The notes under the pieces were generated by a model that saw only the letters and a program-made list of their open reading frames with translations, searched no databases and had not been told where the DNA came from. A program made the translations under genes and the position numbers. Below are positions 1 to 6,643 of a DNA stretch of 20,829 nt, piece after piece. Position 1 is the first letter of the stretch. Every line of letters starts with the position of its first letter. The DNA comes from CAXDRM01 sp963991775 (GTDB lineage Bacteria; Pseudomonadota; Alphaproteobacteria; Rickettsiales; JABIRX01): assembly GCA_963991775.1 (NCBI GenBank), contig CAXDRM010000017.1:1-20829 (forward strand). Reading direction: 5' to 3'.

Positions 1-113
1 TCAGCCGAACCTGGCACTAGGCTTTCATATTGTTCTAAGACGCTTACTGGCGGTAAGATTTGTGGCTTCTTAACTTTTTGAAAATTATTTTTTTGATATT
101 TATTTTTATACAT
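1..113 (-). CDS. DUF2335-type membrane protein, N-terminal part (runs off the left edge)
   Basis: An open frame starts at an ATG (113-111) and stays open to the window edge, giving 37 codons. The first 20 residues are basic and Asn/Gln/Lys-rich. They are followed by a segment reading LPPVSVLEQYESLVPGSA, which resembles the conserved start of DUF2335 predicted membrane proteins (a Pro-rich entry, then an acidic 'EYE..VPG.A' helix). Full-length members end in two hydrophobic helices, which would lie outside this window. The ATG overlaps the stop of the upstream 68-residue ORF by 8 bases, so the two are probably translationally coupled and share the promoter at 354-382. Function is unknown. The family assignment rests on a short motif and is tentative; that the frame is coding is better supported, by the overlap and the shared promoter. 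Confidence 0.55.
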   Translation of the reverse strand, partial: MYKNKYQKNNFQKVKKPQILPPVSVLEQYESLVPGSA

Positions 114-312
114 TATCTTTTTCTTCTTTTGCTTTAGCTGCTATAGCTCTTCTTAGATCCGCAGCTACAAATTTCCAATCGCGCAGCAAAGAGTTTGCTT
201 CATCTTCATATGGATTAGTTACATGGTAAGGCAATAAGGGAGACATTGAGTTCACAAAGCCTTTAAACATATAAAACAACATACCCTTAATGATGATTAA
301 TTCATTTATCAT
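106..312 (-). CDS. Small hypothetical protein (68 aa) upstream of the DUF2335-type gene
   Basis: I do not recognise this family. The predicted protein has a short hydrophobic N-terminus (about residues 6-20) and then a hydrophilic, charged C-terminal half that should be helical (around residues 42-66: SLLRDWKFVAADLRRAIAAK, then an acidic/basic tail). Three things support it as a real gene. A near-consensus sigma70 promoter lies about 42 bases upstream (354-382). The stop overlaps the next ATG by 8 bases. The C-terminal half has ordinary codon use. The start is uncertain: the first ATG (312) has no Shine-Dalgarno, and in-frame starts at codons 11, 14 and 22 would remove most of the hydrophobic stretch. 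Co-transcription with the membrane protein suggests a two-gene unit, but nothing in the sequence gives a function. Confidence 0.55.
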   Translation of the reverse strand: MINELIIIKGMLFYMFKGFVNSMSPLLPYHVTNPYEDEANSLLRDWKFVAADLRRAIAAKAKEEKDNV

Positions 313-353
313 AATGTCTAGATTTTTAGCATTGTTTTAATTATTTGCAAATC

Positions 354-382
354 ATTATAGCGAGCAAGCCAGGGTCTGTAAA
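354..382 (-). promoter_or_regulatory. Sigma70-type promoter for the 68-aa/DUF2335 gene pair
   Basis: On the minus strand, TTTACA (382-377) is followed after exactly 17 bases by a perfect TATAAT (359-354). The start of transcription is predicted near 347, leaving a leader of about 35 bases before the ATG at 312. This is the best promoter match in the window. Confidence 0.7.
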
Positions 383-503
383 TCTTCAATGATTTTACAA
401 ATTGAGCTTACAAATGGGCTAGTGTGAGGCTATATAAATAAAATTTCTAAAACTCAAAGGCCTTTCGATACAGCCTTGCTAAAGCTCAGCCACTTGAAAA
501 CCT

Positions 504-626
504 AAATTTTACAGATTGGGCCAGATATTTTTATTTTTTTGAAAAAAATTCTTGCAGCGTATCCAAATATACGTAAGAGATTTTTTTTCAGAAAAATGAG
601 AATAGGTGGTCCGAGCTGTAAAATTT
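504..626. repeat. 123-bp imperfect palindrome (MITE-like or long hairpin) at the lpxL 3' end
   Basis: The outermost 11 bases are perfect inverted repeats (AAATTTTACAG at 504-514, CTGTAAAATTT at 616-626). Pairing continues inward with mismatches over almost the whole element, to a short turn near 562-564 (GCGTAT on the left, ATACG on the right). By eye about three quarters of the roughly 58 positions per arm pair. The right end overlaps the first two bases of the lpxL stop codon (625-627), so the transcript of lpxL would end in this hairpin and it could act as terminator or 3' stabiliser. The size, terminal perfect repeats and internal decay also fit a small non-autonomous mobile palindrome. 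No target-site duplication was obvious. Confidence 0.7.
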
Positions 627-1488
627 ACCCCCAACGGTTGTGAACCCAGAACCAGTGGTCTGTATATCGATTAACCCAACTTTCTATCACCTTATTCAAA
701 TGTTCAATTAATTCTTGATCAGATAAATCTTTAAAATCTTTTGCAGTAATTGGCTTTTCGATATGGACTGTTAGCTCTTCCGCTTCTCTAGTGACAAACA
801 TGGGCACTAAGGGAATATCATATTTTTTAGCCAATGATGCTGTAAATAATGAAGAATAAGCAGGATGACCCATAAAATCCAACAATTCACCTTCTGAATA
901 TTTTTGATCTATTAGCACCCCTCCTGCTTCACCTTTTTTAAGAGCTTTAACGAAATTAAGTGCATCTTTACTACCTTTTTTATACATGGTAATATTGCGC
1001 CCTGCACTTCTTAATTTATTTACTTTTTTATCTACCAATAAATTATTCGCCGGACGATAAATAGTATTCATTTTAAAACCATATGATTCCAACAAAATAT
1101 TGCATAATTCCCAATTCCCAAAATGCGCAGTAAAGAAAATTACCGGTTTTTTACTCTTTAAAAATTTAGTAGCATTTTTTTCACCTTTAATGGCAACCTT
1201 GTGCTGCAGCTCTGCCGGGCTTAAAGCAGCAAGATGTGGAAATTCAGCAAAATTTCTACCCAAATTTTCCCATACTTTACTACTAAGTTGAGCAACATCT
1301 TGCCTAGTTAATTGTGGATAAATTTTCTGCAAATTTTTACGCATAACTCTTTGCGCAGCAAAGATTGGACCCATGCCTCTTGCCAAGAAACCTCCCAAAT
1401 ATGAAGCTAATTTGTAAGGCAAGCCTTTAAAGATAAGTAAGAAATATAAGAATAAATAATATTCAAGATGGTGCTTAAGTTTTTTCAT
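625..1488 (-). CDS. lpxL: Lipid A biosynthesis acyltransferase (LpxL/HtrB family)
   Basis: This 287-residue protein is a membrane-bound late acyltransferase of the LABLAT family, which transfers a secondary acyl chain from acyl-ACP to the Kdo2-lipid IVA precursor at the inner membrane. Residues 11-33 form an N-terminal hydrophobic anchor. The catalytic HX4E motif is visible as AHFGNWE (H122, E127), followed by the family's YRPANN motif (144-149) and a late segment 'GVLIDQKY' that matches the family's G..(L/I)D(Q/H) region. Length is normal for the family (about 290-310). The start ATG lies inside the end of lpxK (14-base overlap), so the two are co-translated. The sequence does not tell whether it is the LpxL or the LpxM type; only one copy is in this window. 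Confidence 0.9.
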   Translation of the reverse strand: MKKLKHHLEYYLFLYFLLIFKGLPYKLASYLGGFLARGMGPIFAAQRVMRKNLQKIYPQLTRQDVAQLSSKVWENLGRNFAEFPHLAALSPAELQHKVAIKGEKNATKFLKSKKPVIFFTAHFGNWELCNILLESYGFKMNTIYRPANNLLVDKKVNKLRSAGRNITMYKKGSKDALNFVKALKKGEAGGVLIDQKYSEGELLDFMGHPAYSSLFTASLAKKYDIPLVPMFVTREAEELTVHIEKPITAKDFKDLSDQELIEHLNKVIESWVNRYTDHWFWVHNRWG

Positions 1489-2437
1489 TAATTAATTTTT
1501 CTAATGATTTTAAAAATTTTTGTGGCTCATCAAATTGTAGCTCAATTTTATATTCAAGAATAGCGCTCCGATATTTTTTAGGAATTTTTACATAATCTTT
1601 ACTAGTAGTAATTAGCTGAGCATCTTGCTCTTTAGCAGAAGTAATAAGATTTATAAAATCTACTTCACTATATTTATGGTGATCAATAAATGACTTGGTT
1701 GCAGCTAAAGAAAAACCATCCTCTGATAGCTGCTTAAAAAATTTTTCATTACGCGCTAGACCAGAAAAAGCCATATAGTTTTTTTGCTTATTTATTTTTT
1801 GCTGCTTTACTGGCACATAATTTGCTAAATATGTTTTAGCATGCAGATCATGTGGCAAGAAATCTAGCTGAGATTGCTTGCCTATTACAACTAGCAAATC
1901 CAATGAATCTGAAATATCTGCCAAATTTTGTCTTAAAGGACCAGCGGGTAATAATAGACCATTACCAAATTTATAATCAGCATCAATTACTAAAATTTTT
2001 ATATCATGCTGCAGATAATTATTTTGCAGACCATCATCCAATATTACTAATTTAGCTTTTAAGCTTTTTACTAAATCATAAGATTTTGAACGACGCTTTG
2101 CTACTATTACTCTACCATGCTCTGCCAAAAGCAAAGCTTCATCACCACATTCTAAAAAATTATGCGTCTTATTAAGTAAGGTCGGCTTTGTAATCGATCC
2201 TTTATAGCCTCTAGTTAAAAAGACAAAATCATGCTTTTTTAAAAGACCAGCTAATGCGATAGCTGTAGGCGTTTTACCAGCACCACCTGCCGTTAAATTA
2301 CCGACTGTAATCAAAGTAGCAGGCAGCTTAGTTTTTTTAGTGTAAGATGCTTTTAACTTTGCTACAGCATAATAAAGCAAGCTTAGGGGCAATAATAGGT
2401 AATTTAGAGGCTGCTTCTTTGCCCAAAAATTATGCAT
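1475..2437 (-). CDS. lpxK: Tetraacyldisaccharide 4'-kinase
   Basis: LpxK phosphorylates the 4' position of the tetraacyl disaccharide to make lipid IVA, the step before Kdo addition and late acylation, so it acts directly upstream of its operon partner lpxL. The 320-residue protein has an N-terminal membrane-associated segment (residues 12-26), a Walker A loop GNLTAGGAGKTPT (46-58), a TRGYKG motif (75-80), the DDGLQ catalytic motif (134-138) and the PAGPLR motif (164-169), all hallmark LpxK features. Its 3' end overlaps lpxL by 14 bases. It is divergent from rpmH across a 72-base spacer. Together with lpxL it implies that the organism makes lipid A, which Anaplasmataceae do not. Confidence 0.95.
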   Translation of the reverse strand: MHNFWAKKQPLNYLLLPLSLLYYAVAKLKASYTKKTKLPATLITVGNLTAGGAGKTPTAIALAGLLKKHDFVFLTRGYKGSITKPTLLNKTHNFLECGDEALLLAEHGRVIVAKRRSKSYDLVKSLKAKLVILDDGLQNNYLQHDIKILVIDADYKFGNGLLLPAGPLRQNLADISDSLDLLVVIGKQSQLDFLPHDLHAKTYLANYVPVKQQKINKQKNYMAFSGLARNEKFFKQLSEDGFSLAATKSFIDHHKYSEVDFINLITSAKEQDAQLITTSKDYVKIPKKYRSAILEYKIELQFDEPQKFLKSLEKLINEKT

Positions 2438-2443
2438 TTTTAA

Positions 2444-2472
2444 TTGACATTTTAGTGTTGAACCGTTAGGTT
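2444..2472 (+). promoter_or_regulatory. Probable promoter of the rpmH-rnpA-yidC-engB-argB operon
   Basis: A perfect TTGACA (2444-2449) is followed after 17 bases by TAGGTT (2467-2472), a weak -10. Transcription would start near 2479, about 30 bases before the rpmH ATG. The position, in the spacer divergent from lpxK, is right for an operon promoter. The -10 is poor, so the exact box is uncertain. Confidence 0.4.
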
Positions 2473-2509
2473 TAGCCAGATTTTTTTAAAAAAACAAGCG
2501 GTTTAGATT

Positions 2510-2644
2510 ATGAAAAGAACCTTCCAACCAAGCAAATTGGTAAGAAAAAGAAGACATGGTTTTAGAGCAAGAATGGCTACTTTAGGTGGTAGAAAGATAC
2601 TTGCAAATAGAAGAGCAAAAGGACGCAAAAAACTTTGTGCTTAA
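2510..2644 (+). CDS. rpmH: Large ribosomal subunit protein bL34
   Basis: This 44-codon frame encodes a very basic protein beginning MKRTFQPSKLVRKRRHGFRA and ending in a run of Arg/Lys (NRRAKGRKKLCA). That is the complete and diagnostic bL34 sequence pattern, at the usual length of 44 residues. bL34 is a component of the 50S subunit. It is the first gene of the conserved alphaproteobacterial string rpmH-rnpA-yidC-engB-argB. The downstream rnpA frame overlaps its last codons. No strong Shine-Dalgarno is visible ahead of the ATG. Confidence 0.97.
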   Translation: MKRTFQPSKLVRKRRHGFRARMATLGGRKILANRRAKGRKKLCA

Positions 2645-3020
2645 TAAAAACCAACTATCTCTAAAAAAAACAACTCACTATCAATCTCTTAATAAACACG
2701 GTAGAGCCTTAAGCTCTAAATTGTTTTTAGTGAAATATTGGCCCTGTAAAAACTTGCCTGGTCTAGATGTTACATATAATTACTGCGGCATCACTATTAC
2801 AAAAAAAACTGCAATCGCAGTTAAGCGCAACTTACTAAAAAGACGTTTACGCCATATTTTTAGAGAACATAAATATCAAAGCTCTGGTTTAGCTTTTAAT
2901 TTTTATTTAAAACCTCAAGCAAAAACTGCAAATTTTTTAGAGCTAAAAAAAGAAGTAGAAAATTGCTTAGAAATTTGTATAACAAGACACAAAAAATCTT
3001 CCCAAAAAAAATATGACTGA
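2637..3020 (+). CDS. rnpA: Ribonuclease P protein component
   Basis: RnpA is the small basic protein that binds the RNase P RNA and helps it remove tRNA 5' leaders. The RnpA signature is seen as AVKRNLLKRRLRHIFRE, the R-N-x-x-K-R-R-x-R helix, in the middle of a Lys/Arg-rich protein. I chose the GTG at 2637, giving 127 residues beginning LNKNQLSLKKTTHYQSL. This places the conserved 'LKK...(F/Y)Q' start about 9 residues from the N-terminus, as in other RnpA proteins. An ATG at 2586 in the same frame lies inside rpmH and would add 17 residues of no known match. With the GTG start it overlaps rpmH by 8 bases, and it overlaps yidC by another 8. Confidence 0.93.
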   Translation: MLNKNQLSLKKTTHYQSLNKHGRALSSKLFLVKYWPCKNLPGLDVTYNYCGITITKKTAIAVKRNLLKRRLRHIFREHKYQSSGLAFNFYLKPQAKTANFLELKKEVENCLEICITRHKKSSQKKYD

Positions 3021-4680
3021 CACTAAAAATATTGTTATCGCAGCAACTCTATCCTTATTAGTAATTTTTACTTGGGAATTATTCTTCGGAGCTAAACCTA
3101 CAACACAAGCTATAGATGATAAAATAGTAGCCCCTACTGTTGATAGCAAAGAAATTAACGATATCTCTGTAGCACAGAATAATATTAGCGCTGATAAGCA
3201 AGAAATCGAAATTGTAGCTGAGCAGATAAATTTTGATAATAGTAAAATTAGTGGTGAAATTAACTTACGTGGACTTAGATTAAATGAGCTAACCTTAAAA
3301 AATTACGACCAAAATAAAGCTTCTTCTGAAAAAGTTAAATTGCTCTCAACTGGTGATTCACCTTATTTTATTGAATTAGGTTATTTAGCCAATAATGTTG
3401 AAACACCAGATAAAAGCTCTATTTGGAAAAAACTTTCATCAGGCGATTTAAGCCCTGATAACCCTCTAGTGGTTCGCTGGGATGCACGTGATGGCAAATT
3501 TTCAATTATTCGTGAAATTTCGCTTGATGATAATTACTTATTTACTTTTAAAGATACGTTAAAAAACAATAGCGAAACAGCTCTAGATCTTTACAAATAT
3601 GGTATAATCAATAAAACCCAAAATGATTTTGGTGCTAATTTCTTTATCTTACATGAAGGACCAGTTGGCGTATTTTCTGATGAGTTAGTTGAAGTTAAAT
3701 ATAAAAAAATGCTTAAAGAGCAACAGCGCACCATAGAAAGCTATGGTGGCTGGAATGGTATCTCTGACAAATATTGGCTGACTGCTTTTTTCCCTGATAC
3801 AGATTTAAAACTTACTTATCGCTTTTCTGGTTACAGTAAAAACAATAATAATAAGTTTCAAAGTGATTTCCAAACTGAGCAATTTACCCTATATCCACTA
3901 AAAGAATTAACTATGTTCACCGAAATTTTTGCTGGTGCAAAAGAAGTTGAATTAATTGACCAATATGCAGAAAAATATGATATTGCCCTCTTCGATCGCT
4001 CTATTGATTTTGGTATATTATATTTTTTAACCAAGCCGATTTATTTAATCTTAAAATATCTAAATGGTATTTTTAATAATTTTGGTTTAGCAATTATTGC
4101 GCTAACTATTCTAATTAGAATCTTACTATTTCCTCTGGCGAGCAAATCATTTAGAGAGATTTCTAAAATGAAAAAAGTTCAACCAGAAATCATTAAAATA
4201 CGTGAAGCTCATAAAGATGATAGAATGCGCATTAATCGTGAAGTAATGAAACTTTATCAAAAATATAGTATTCGTCCAATGATGGGTTGTTTACCCGTTA
4301 TAGCTCAAGGTTTTGTCTTTTTTGCGTTATATAAAGTATTATTCGTAACTATTGATATGCGTCATGCAGAATTTTTTGGCTGGATTAATGATTTAACCGC
4401 ACCAGATCCAACTAATTTATTTAATCTATTTGGTCTATTACCACTTGAATTAGAAACTCCTTTTGGTGCGTGGCCTTGTATTTTGGCAGGTACTATGATT
4501 ATTCAGCAAAGATTAAATCCTACACCAGCTGATCCAATGCAGGCAAAAATGATGAAATTATTACCATATTTATTTTTGTTCCTTTTCGCAGGTTTCCCAA
4601 GTGGCTTAGTAATTTACTGGACTTTCAATAATGCTTTCTCTATTGCACAGCAATATTACATTATGAAAAAATATAGCTAA
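3013..4680 (+). CDS. yidC: Membrane protein insertase YidC/Oxa1 family
   Basis: YidC inserts and folds inner-membrane proteins, alone or with SecYEG. The 555-residue protein has the gram-negative architecture. TM1 is at residues 6-25, followed by a large periplasmic beta-sandwich domain (about 60-330). The conserved five-helix insertase region starts at about residue 332, with a hydrophilic-groove arginine at R369 in the segment ILIRILLFPLASKS. Later come the 'KYSIRPMMGCLPVIAQ' cytoplasmic-loop/TM segment and the C-terminal 'FPSGLVIYW..NN..S..QQYY' motif. It overlaps rnpA by 8 bases (ATGACTGA) and lies 5 bases before engB, so it belongs to one operon. Length is typical. Confidence 0.97.
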   Translation: MTDTKNIVIAATLSLLVIFTWELFFGAKPTTQAIDDKIVAPTVDSKEINDISVAQNNISADKQEIEIVAEQINFDNSKISGEINLRGLRLNELTLKNYDQNKASSEKVKLLSTGDSPYFIELGYLANNVETPDKSSIWKKLSSGDLSPDNPLVVRWDARDGKFSIIREISLDDNYLFTFKDTLKNNSETALDLYKYGIINKTQNDFGANFFILHEGPVGVFSDELVEVKYKKMLKEQQRTIESYGGWNGISDKYWLTAFFPDTDLKLTYRFSGYSKNNNNKFQSDFQTEQFTLYPLKELTMFTEIFAGAKEVELIDQYAEKYDIALFDRSIDFGILYFLTKPIYLILKYLNGIFNNFGLAIIALTILIRILLFPLASKSFREISKMKKVQPEIIKIREAHKDDRMRINREVMKLYQKYSIRPMMGCLPVIAQGFVFFALYKVLFVTIDMRHAEFFGWINDLTAPDPTNLFNLFGLLPLELETPFGAWPCILAGTMIIQQRLNPTPADPMQAKMMKLLPYLFLFLFAGFPSGLVIYWTFNNAFSIAQQYYIMKKYS

Positions 4681-4685
4681 TTATT

Positions 4686-5312
4686 GTGTCTCAAGAACAG
4701 CAAAAATATTGGCAAGGAAATTTTACGCTATTTTTCTCTGCTTATTTACCTAAACAATTAAAAAATAATAACTTACCAGAGATAGCTTTTTTTGGTCGTT
4801 CAAATGTAGGCAAATCTAGCTTGATTAATGGTCTTACTCGACAAAAGAATTTAGCTAAAACTTCTAAAACCCCAGGCAGAACTGCTTCTATAAATTTTTT
4901 TATCAATCAGAAAAAAAACCTCTTACTAGTTGACCTACCAGGTTATGGTTACGCTGCAGCCAATAAAACTGAAGTAAAAAATTGGCAAAATTTGATTTCT
5001 TATTATTTAAATTATAAACAAAATATTAAACAAGCCTTCACCTTAATTGATAGTAGAAGAGGAGTAAAAGATAGTGACCGAGCATTATTAGATTTTTTTA
5101 CTGAGGCAAAGATCACCTTTAGTGCTATACTGACCAAAAGCGATAAATTATCTGGAAAAGAATTAGAAAATATCTATAATCAGACCATTACTGAACTTGA
5201 GGCATATCCTAATTTTTCAGGAACTATTTTAAATTCAAGCTCACTTAAAAAAACTGGTATAGCTGAAATACAAAATCACATTATTAAATCTCTTAAAAAT
5301 GACCAAGAATAA
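4686..5312 (+). CDS. engB: Ribosome biogenesis GTP-binding protein EngB (YihA/YsxC)
   Basis: EngB is a small essential GTPase needed for maturation of the large ribosomal subunit. The 208-residue sequence contains all the GTPase motifs: G1 GRSNVGKSS (37-45), a G2 region KTPGRT (61-66), G3 DLPGYG (83-88) and G4 TKSDK (150-154), followed by a probable G5 'NSSSLKKTGI' near the C-terminus. The start is GTG at 4686, five bases after yidC. It gives an N-terminus of about 36 residues before G1, as usual. The 3' end overlaps argB by 14 bases. Confidence 0.95.
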   Translation: MSQEQQKYWQGNFTLFFSAYLPKQLKNNNLPEIAFFGRSNVGKSSLINGLTRQKNLAKTSKTPGRTASINFFINQKKNLLLVDLPGYGYAAANKTEVKNWQNLISYYLNYKQNIKQAFTLIDSRRGVKDSDRALLDFFTEAKITFSAILTKSDKLSGKELENIYNQTITELEAYPNFSGTILNSSSLKKTGIAEIQNHIIKSLKNDQE

Positions 5313-6219
5313 AAAAGGCTCTTCTTTAAATGACACAGAAAAATTCTTCCTAGATAAAGCAGTAACTTTATCCGAGGCACTACCCTATATTAAAAAATTT
5401 GCCGGCGAAATTTTTGTAATCAAATTTGGTGGTAATGCAATGGGTGACAATTCTATTGTCCGTGAATTTGCTAAAGATATTGTACTACTCAAAAAAATCG
5501 GGATTAATCCTATTGTCGTGCATGGTGGTGGACCACAAATTGGCGAAATGTTAAGTAAATTAAAAATTAAAAGTAAATTTATTGATGGGCTGCGTGTTAC
5601 TGATAAAGAAACAGTTGGTATAGTTGAAATGGTTCTTTCTGGAGTAATTAACAAAGATTTAGTTGCTGCTATTAACCAAGAAGGAGGTTTAGCCATTGGT
5701 CTCTCTGGTAAAGATGCTAATTTAATAGAAGCAAAAAAATTACGTCGTACTAAACAGGATGAAAACTCTAATATTGAAAAAATTCTAGATTTAGGCTTTG
5801 TCGGAGAACCTACTCATATTAATCCTGACCTTTTCATTGCTCTGGATGAATCAGAAGTTATTCCTGTAATTGCTCCAATTGGTATTGGTAAAAAAGGTGA
5901 AACTTATAATATTAATGCAGATACAGTAGCAGGCAAAATTGCTGAAGCTGTTGGCGCTGCAAAATTAATCATGCTTACTGATGTTGATGGCGTATTAGAT
6001 AAAAAAGATAAGTTACTTTCTGTATTGGATCTTAGTGATATTAACAAATTAGTTAAGAATAAAACTATACAAGGTGGCATGATTCCTAAAATTCAGACTT
6101 GTGTTAGCGCGCTTAATTCAGGTGTTGCCTCTGCACATATTTTAAATGGCACTACGCCACATATATTGCTTGTAGAGGTTTTTACAGAAAATGGTGCCGG
6201 CACCATGCTGGAAGCTTAA
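5299..6219 (+). CDS. argB: Acetylglutamate kinase
   Basis: ArgB phosphorylates N-acetyl-L-glutamate, the second step of arginine/ornithine biosynthesis, in the cytoplasm. The 306-residue protein belongs to the amino acid kinase family, with the nucleotide-binding IKFGGNAM (41-48), the substrate-binding VHGGGPQIG (74-82), LRVTD (98-102), a SGKDA motif, 'NINADTVAGKIA' and 'LTDVDGV'. It overlaps engB by 14 bases. It is the last gene of the operon, and the yidC-engB-argB order is conserved in Alphaproteobacteria. No other arginine gene is in the window, and many intracellular relatives lack the pathway, so whether it works in a full pathway is open. Catalytic motifs look intact. It is followed by a structured repeat. 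Confidence 0.95.
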   Translation: MTKNKKGSSLNDTEKFFLDKAVTLSEALPYIKKFAGEIFVIKFGGNAMGDNSIVREFAKDIVLLKKIGINPIVVHGGGPQIGEMLSKLKIKSKFIDGLRVTDKETVGIVEMVLSGVINKDLVAAINQEGGLAIGLSGKDANLIEAKKLRRTKQDENSNIEKILDLGFVGEPTHINPDLFIALDESEVIPVIAPIGIGKKGETYNINADTVAGKIAEAVGAAKLIMLTDVDGVLDKKDKLLSVLDLSDINKLVKNKTIQGGMIPKIQTCVSALNSGVASAHILNGTTPHILLVEVFTENGAGTMLEA

Positions 6220-6242
6220 ATTACTATCTCATTCAGTCTTTT

Positions 6243-6367
6243 CTATTCTAATAAATAAGAGCTATTCAAAAAGCATGCTTATTTATTAGAATAGCAGAGT
6301 GGTTCGTTTAACTAACAAAAATTTACTCATGTATTATCTATACACTCCGTAATTTTTGCAGTTAAAC
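6243..6367 (+). repeat. Structured intergenic element, copy A (two hairpins with conserved linkers)
   Basis: Reading 5' to 3' on the plus strand: a perfect 17-bp hairpin (CTATTCTAATAAATAAG 6243-6259 with its complement 6278-6294), then a linker CAGAGTGGTTCGT (6295-6307). A second long stem follows (GTTTAACT 6306-6313 with AGTTAAAC 6360-6367, continued by CAAAAATTTAC 6316-6326 with GTAATTTTTG 6349-6358). It is capped by an apical 5-bp stem (TGTAT 6330-6334 / ATACA 6340-6344) with loop TATCT. The same plan with different stem sequences occurs at 13294-13400 and in 19164-19329. It lies 24 bases after argB and may serve as its 3' end, but there is no run of T after either hairpin, so it is not a classical intrinsic terminator. 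Confidence 0.75.
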
Positions 6368-6371
6368 TTAC

Positions 6372-6523
6372 CAAAAATACAAGAATGATATAGCAATTTA
6401 AAAAATTCCTAGTGCTTCATCCACGACATTTAGTTTTTAAAAAATTCAGCTCATCAAAAATACAAGAATGATATAGCAATTTAAGAAATTCCTAGTCCTT
6501 CATCCACAATATTTAGTTTTTAA
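6372..6523 (+). repeat. Two 69-bp direct repeats downstream of structured element A
   Basis: Copies lie at 6372-6440 and 6455-6523, separated by 14 bases, and differ at 4 of 69 positions by direct comparison. Each starts CAAAAATACAAGAATGATAT and ends TTTAGTTTTTAA. The start matches two more diverged copies after element B (13406-13500). The end (CCTAG..CT.CATCCA....TTTAGTTTTTA) matches the right flank of element C near 19296-19328. The rest of the 6524-6643 spacer holds a palindrome CCAACATGTTGG (6569-6580), a 6-bp hairpin TAACCA/TGGTTA (6615-6632) and no gene I can support. Confidence 0.85.
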
Positions 6524-6643
6524 TTTTTTAAGGTAGAATCACACTATTTTAGACTTAAAAATTTACACCCAACATGTTGGTAAGCATTGCTCTCCTGAGC
6601 ATATTGAATGGACCTAACCATAAGACTGGTTATAGATTTCTTA

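Noticed and set aside
313..503. Further hairpins and inverted repeats (GTAAATC/GATTTTAC near 376-397, AGCAAG/CTTGCT near 363-482) as another structured element
   Set aside because: The pairings are short and scattered, and the conserved linkers (CAGAG..TCGT, CTCA, TAYYT loop) are absent on both strands.
5385..5696. Long antisense ORF inside argB (and similar ORFs at 1100-1291, 1852-2055, 10422-10658, 12743-12976, 14433-14633, 18873-19073)
   Set aside because: These are shadow frames of well-supported genes, without family motifs or start signals.
6243..6294. Simple rho-independent terminator after argB
   Set aside because: The stem is perfect and long, but no T tract follows it. The same position in the other copies is part of the larger conserved fold.
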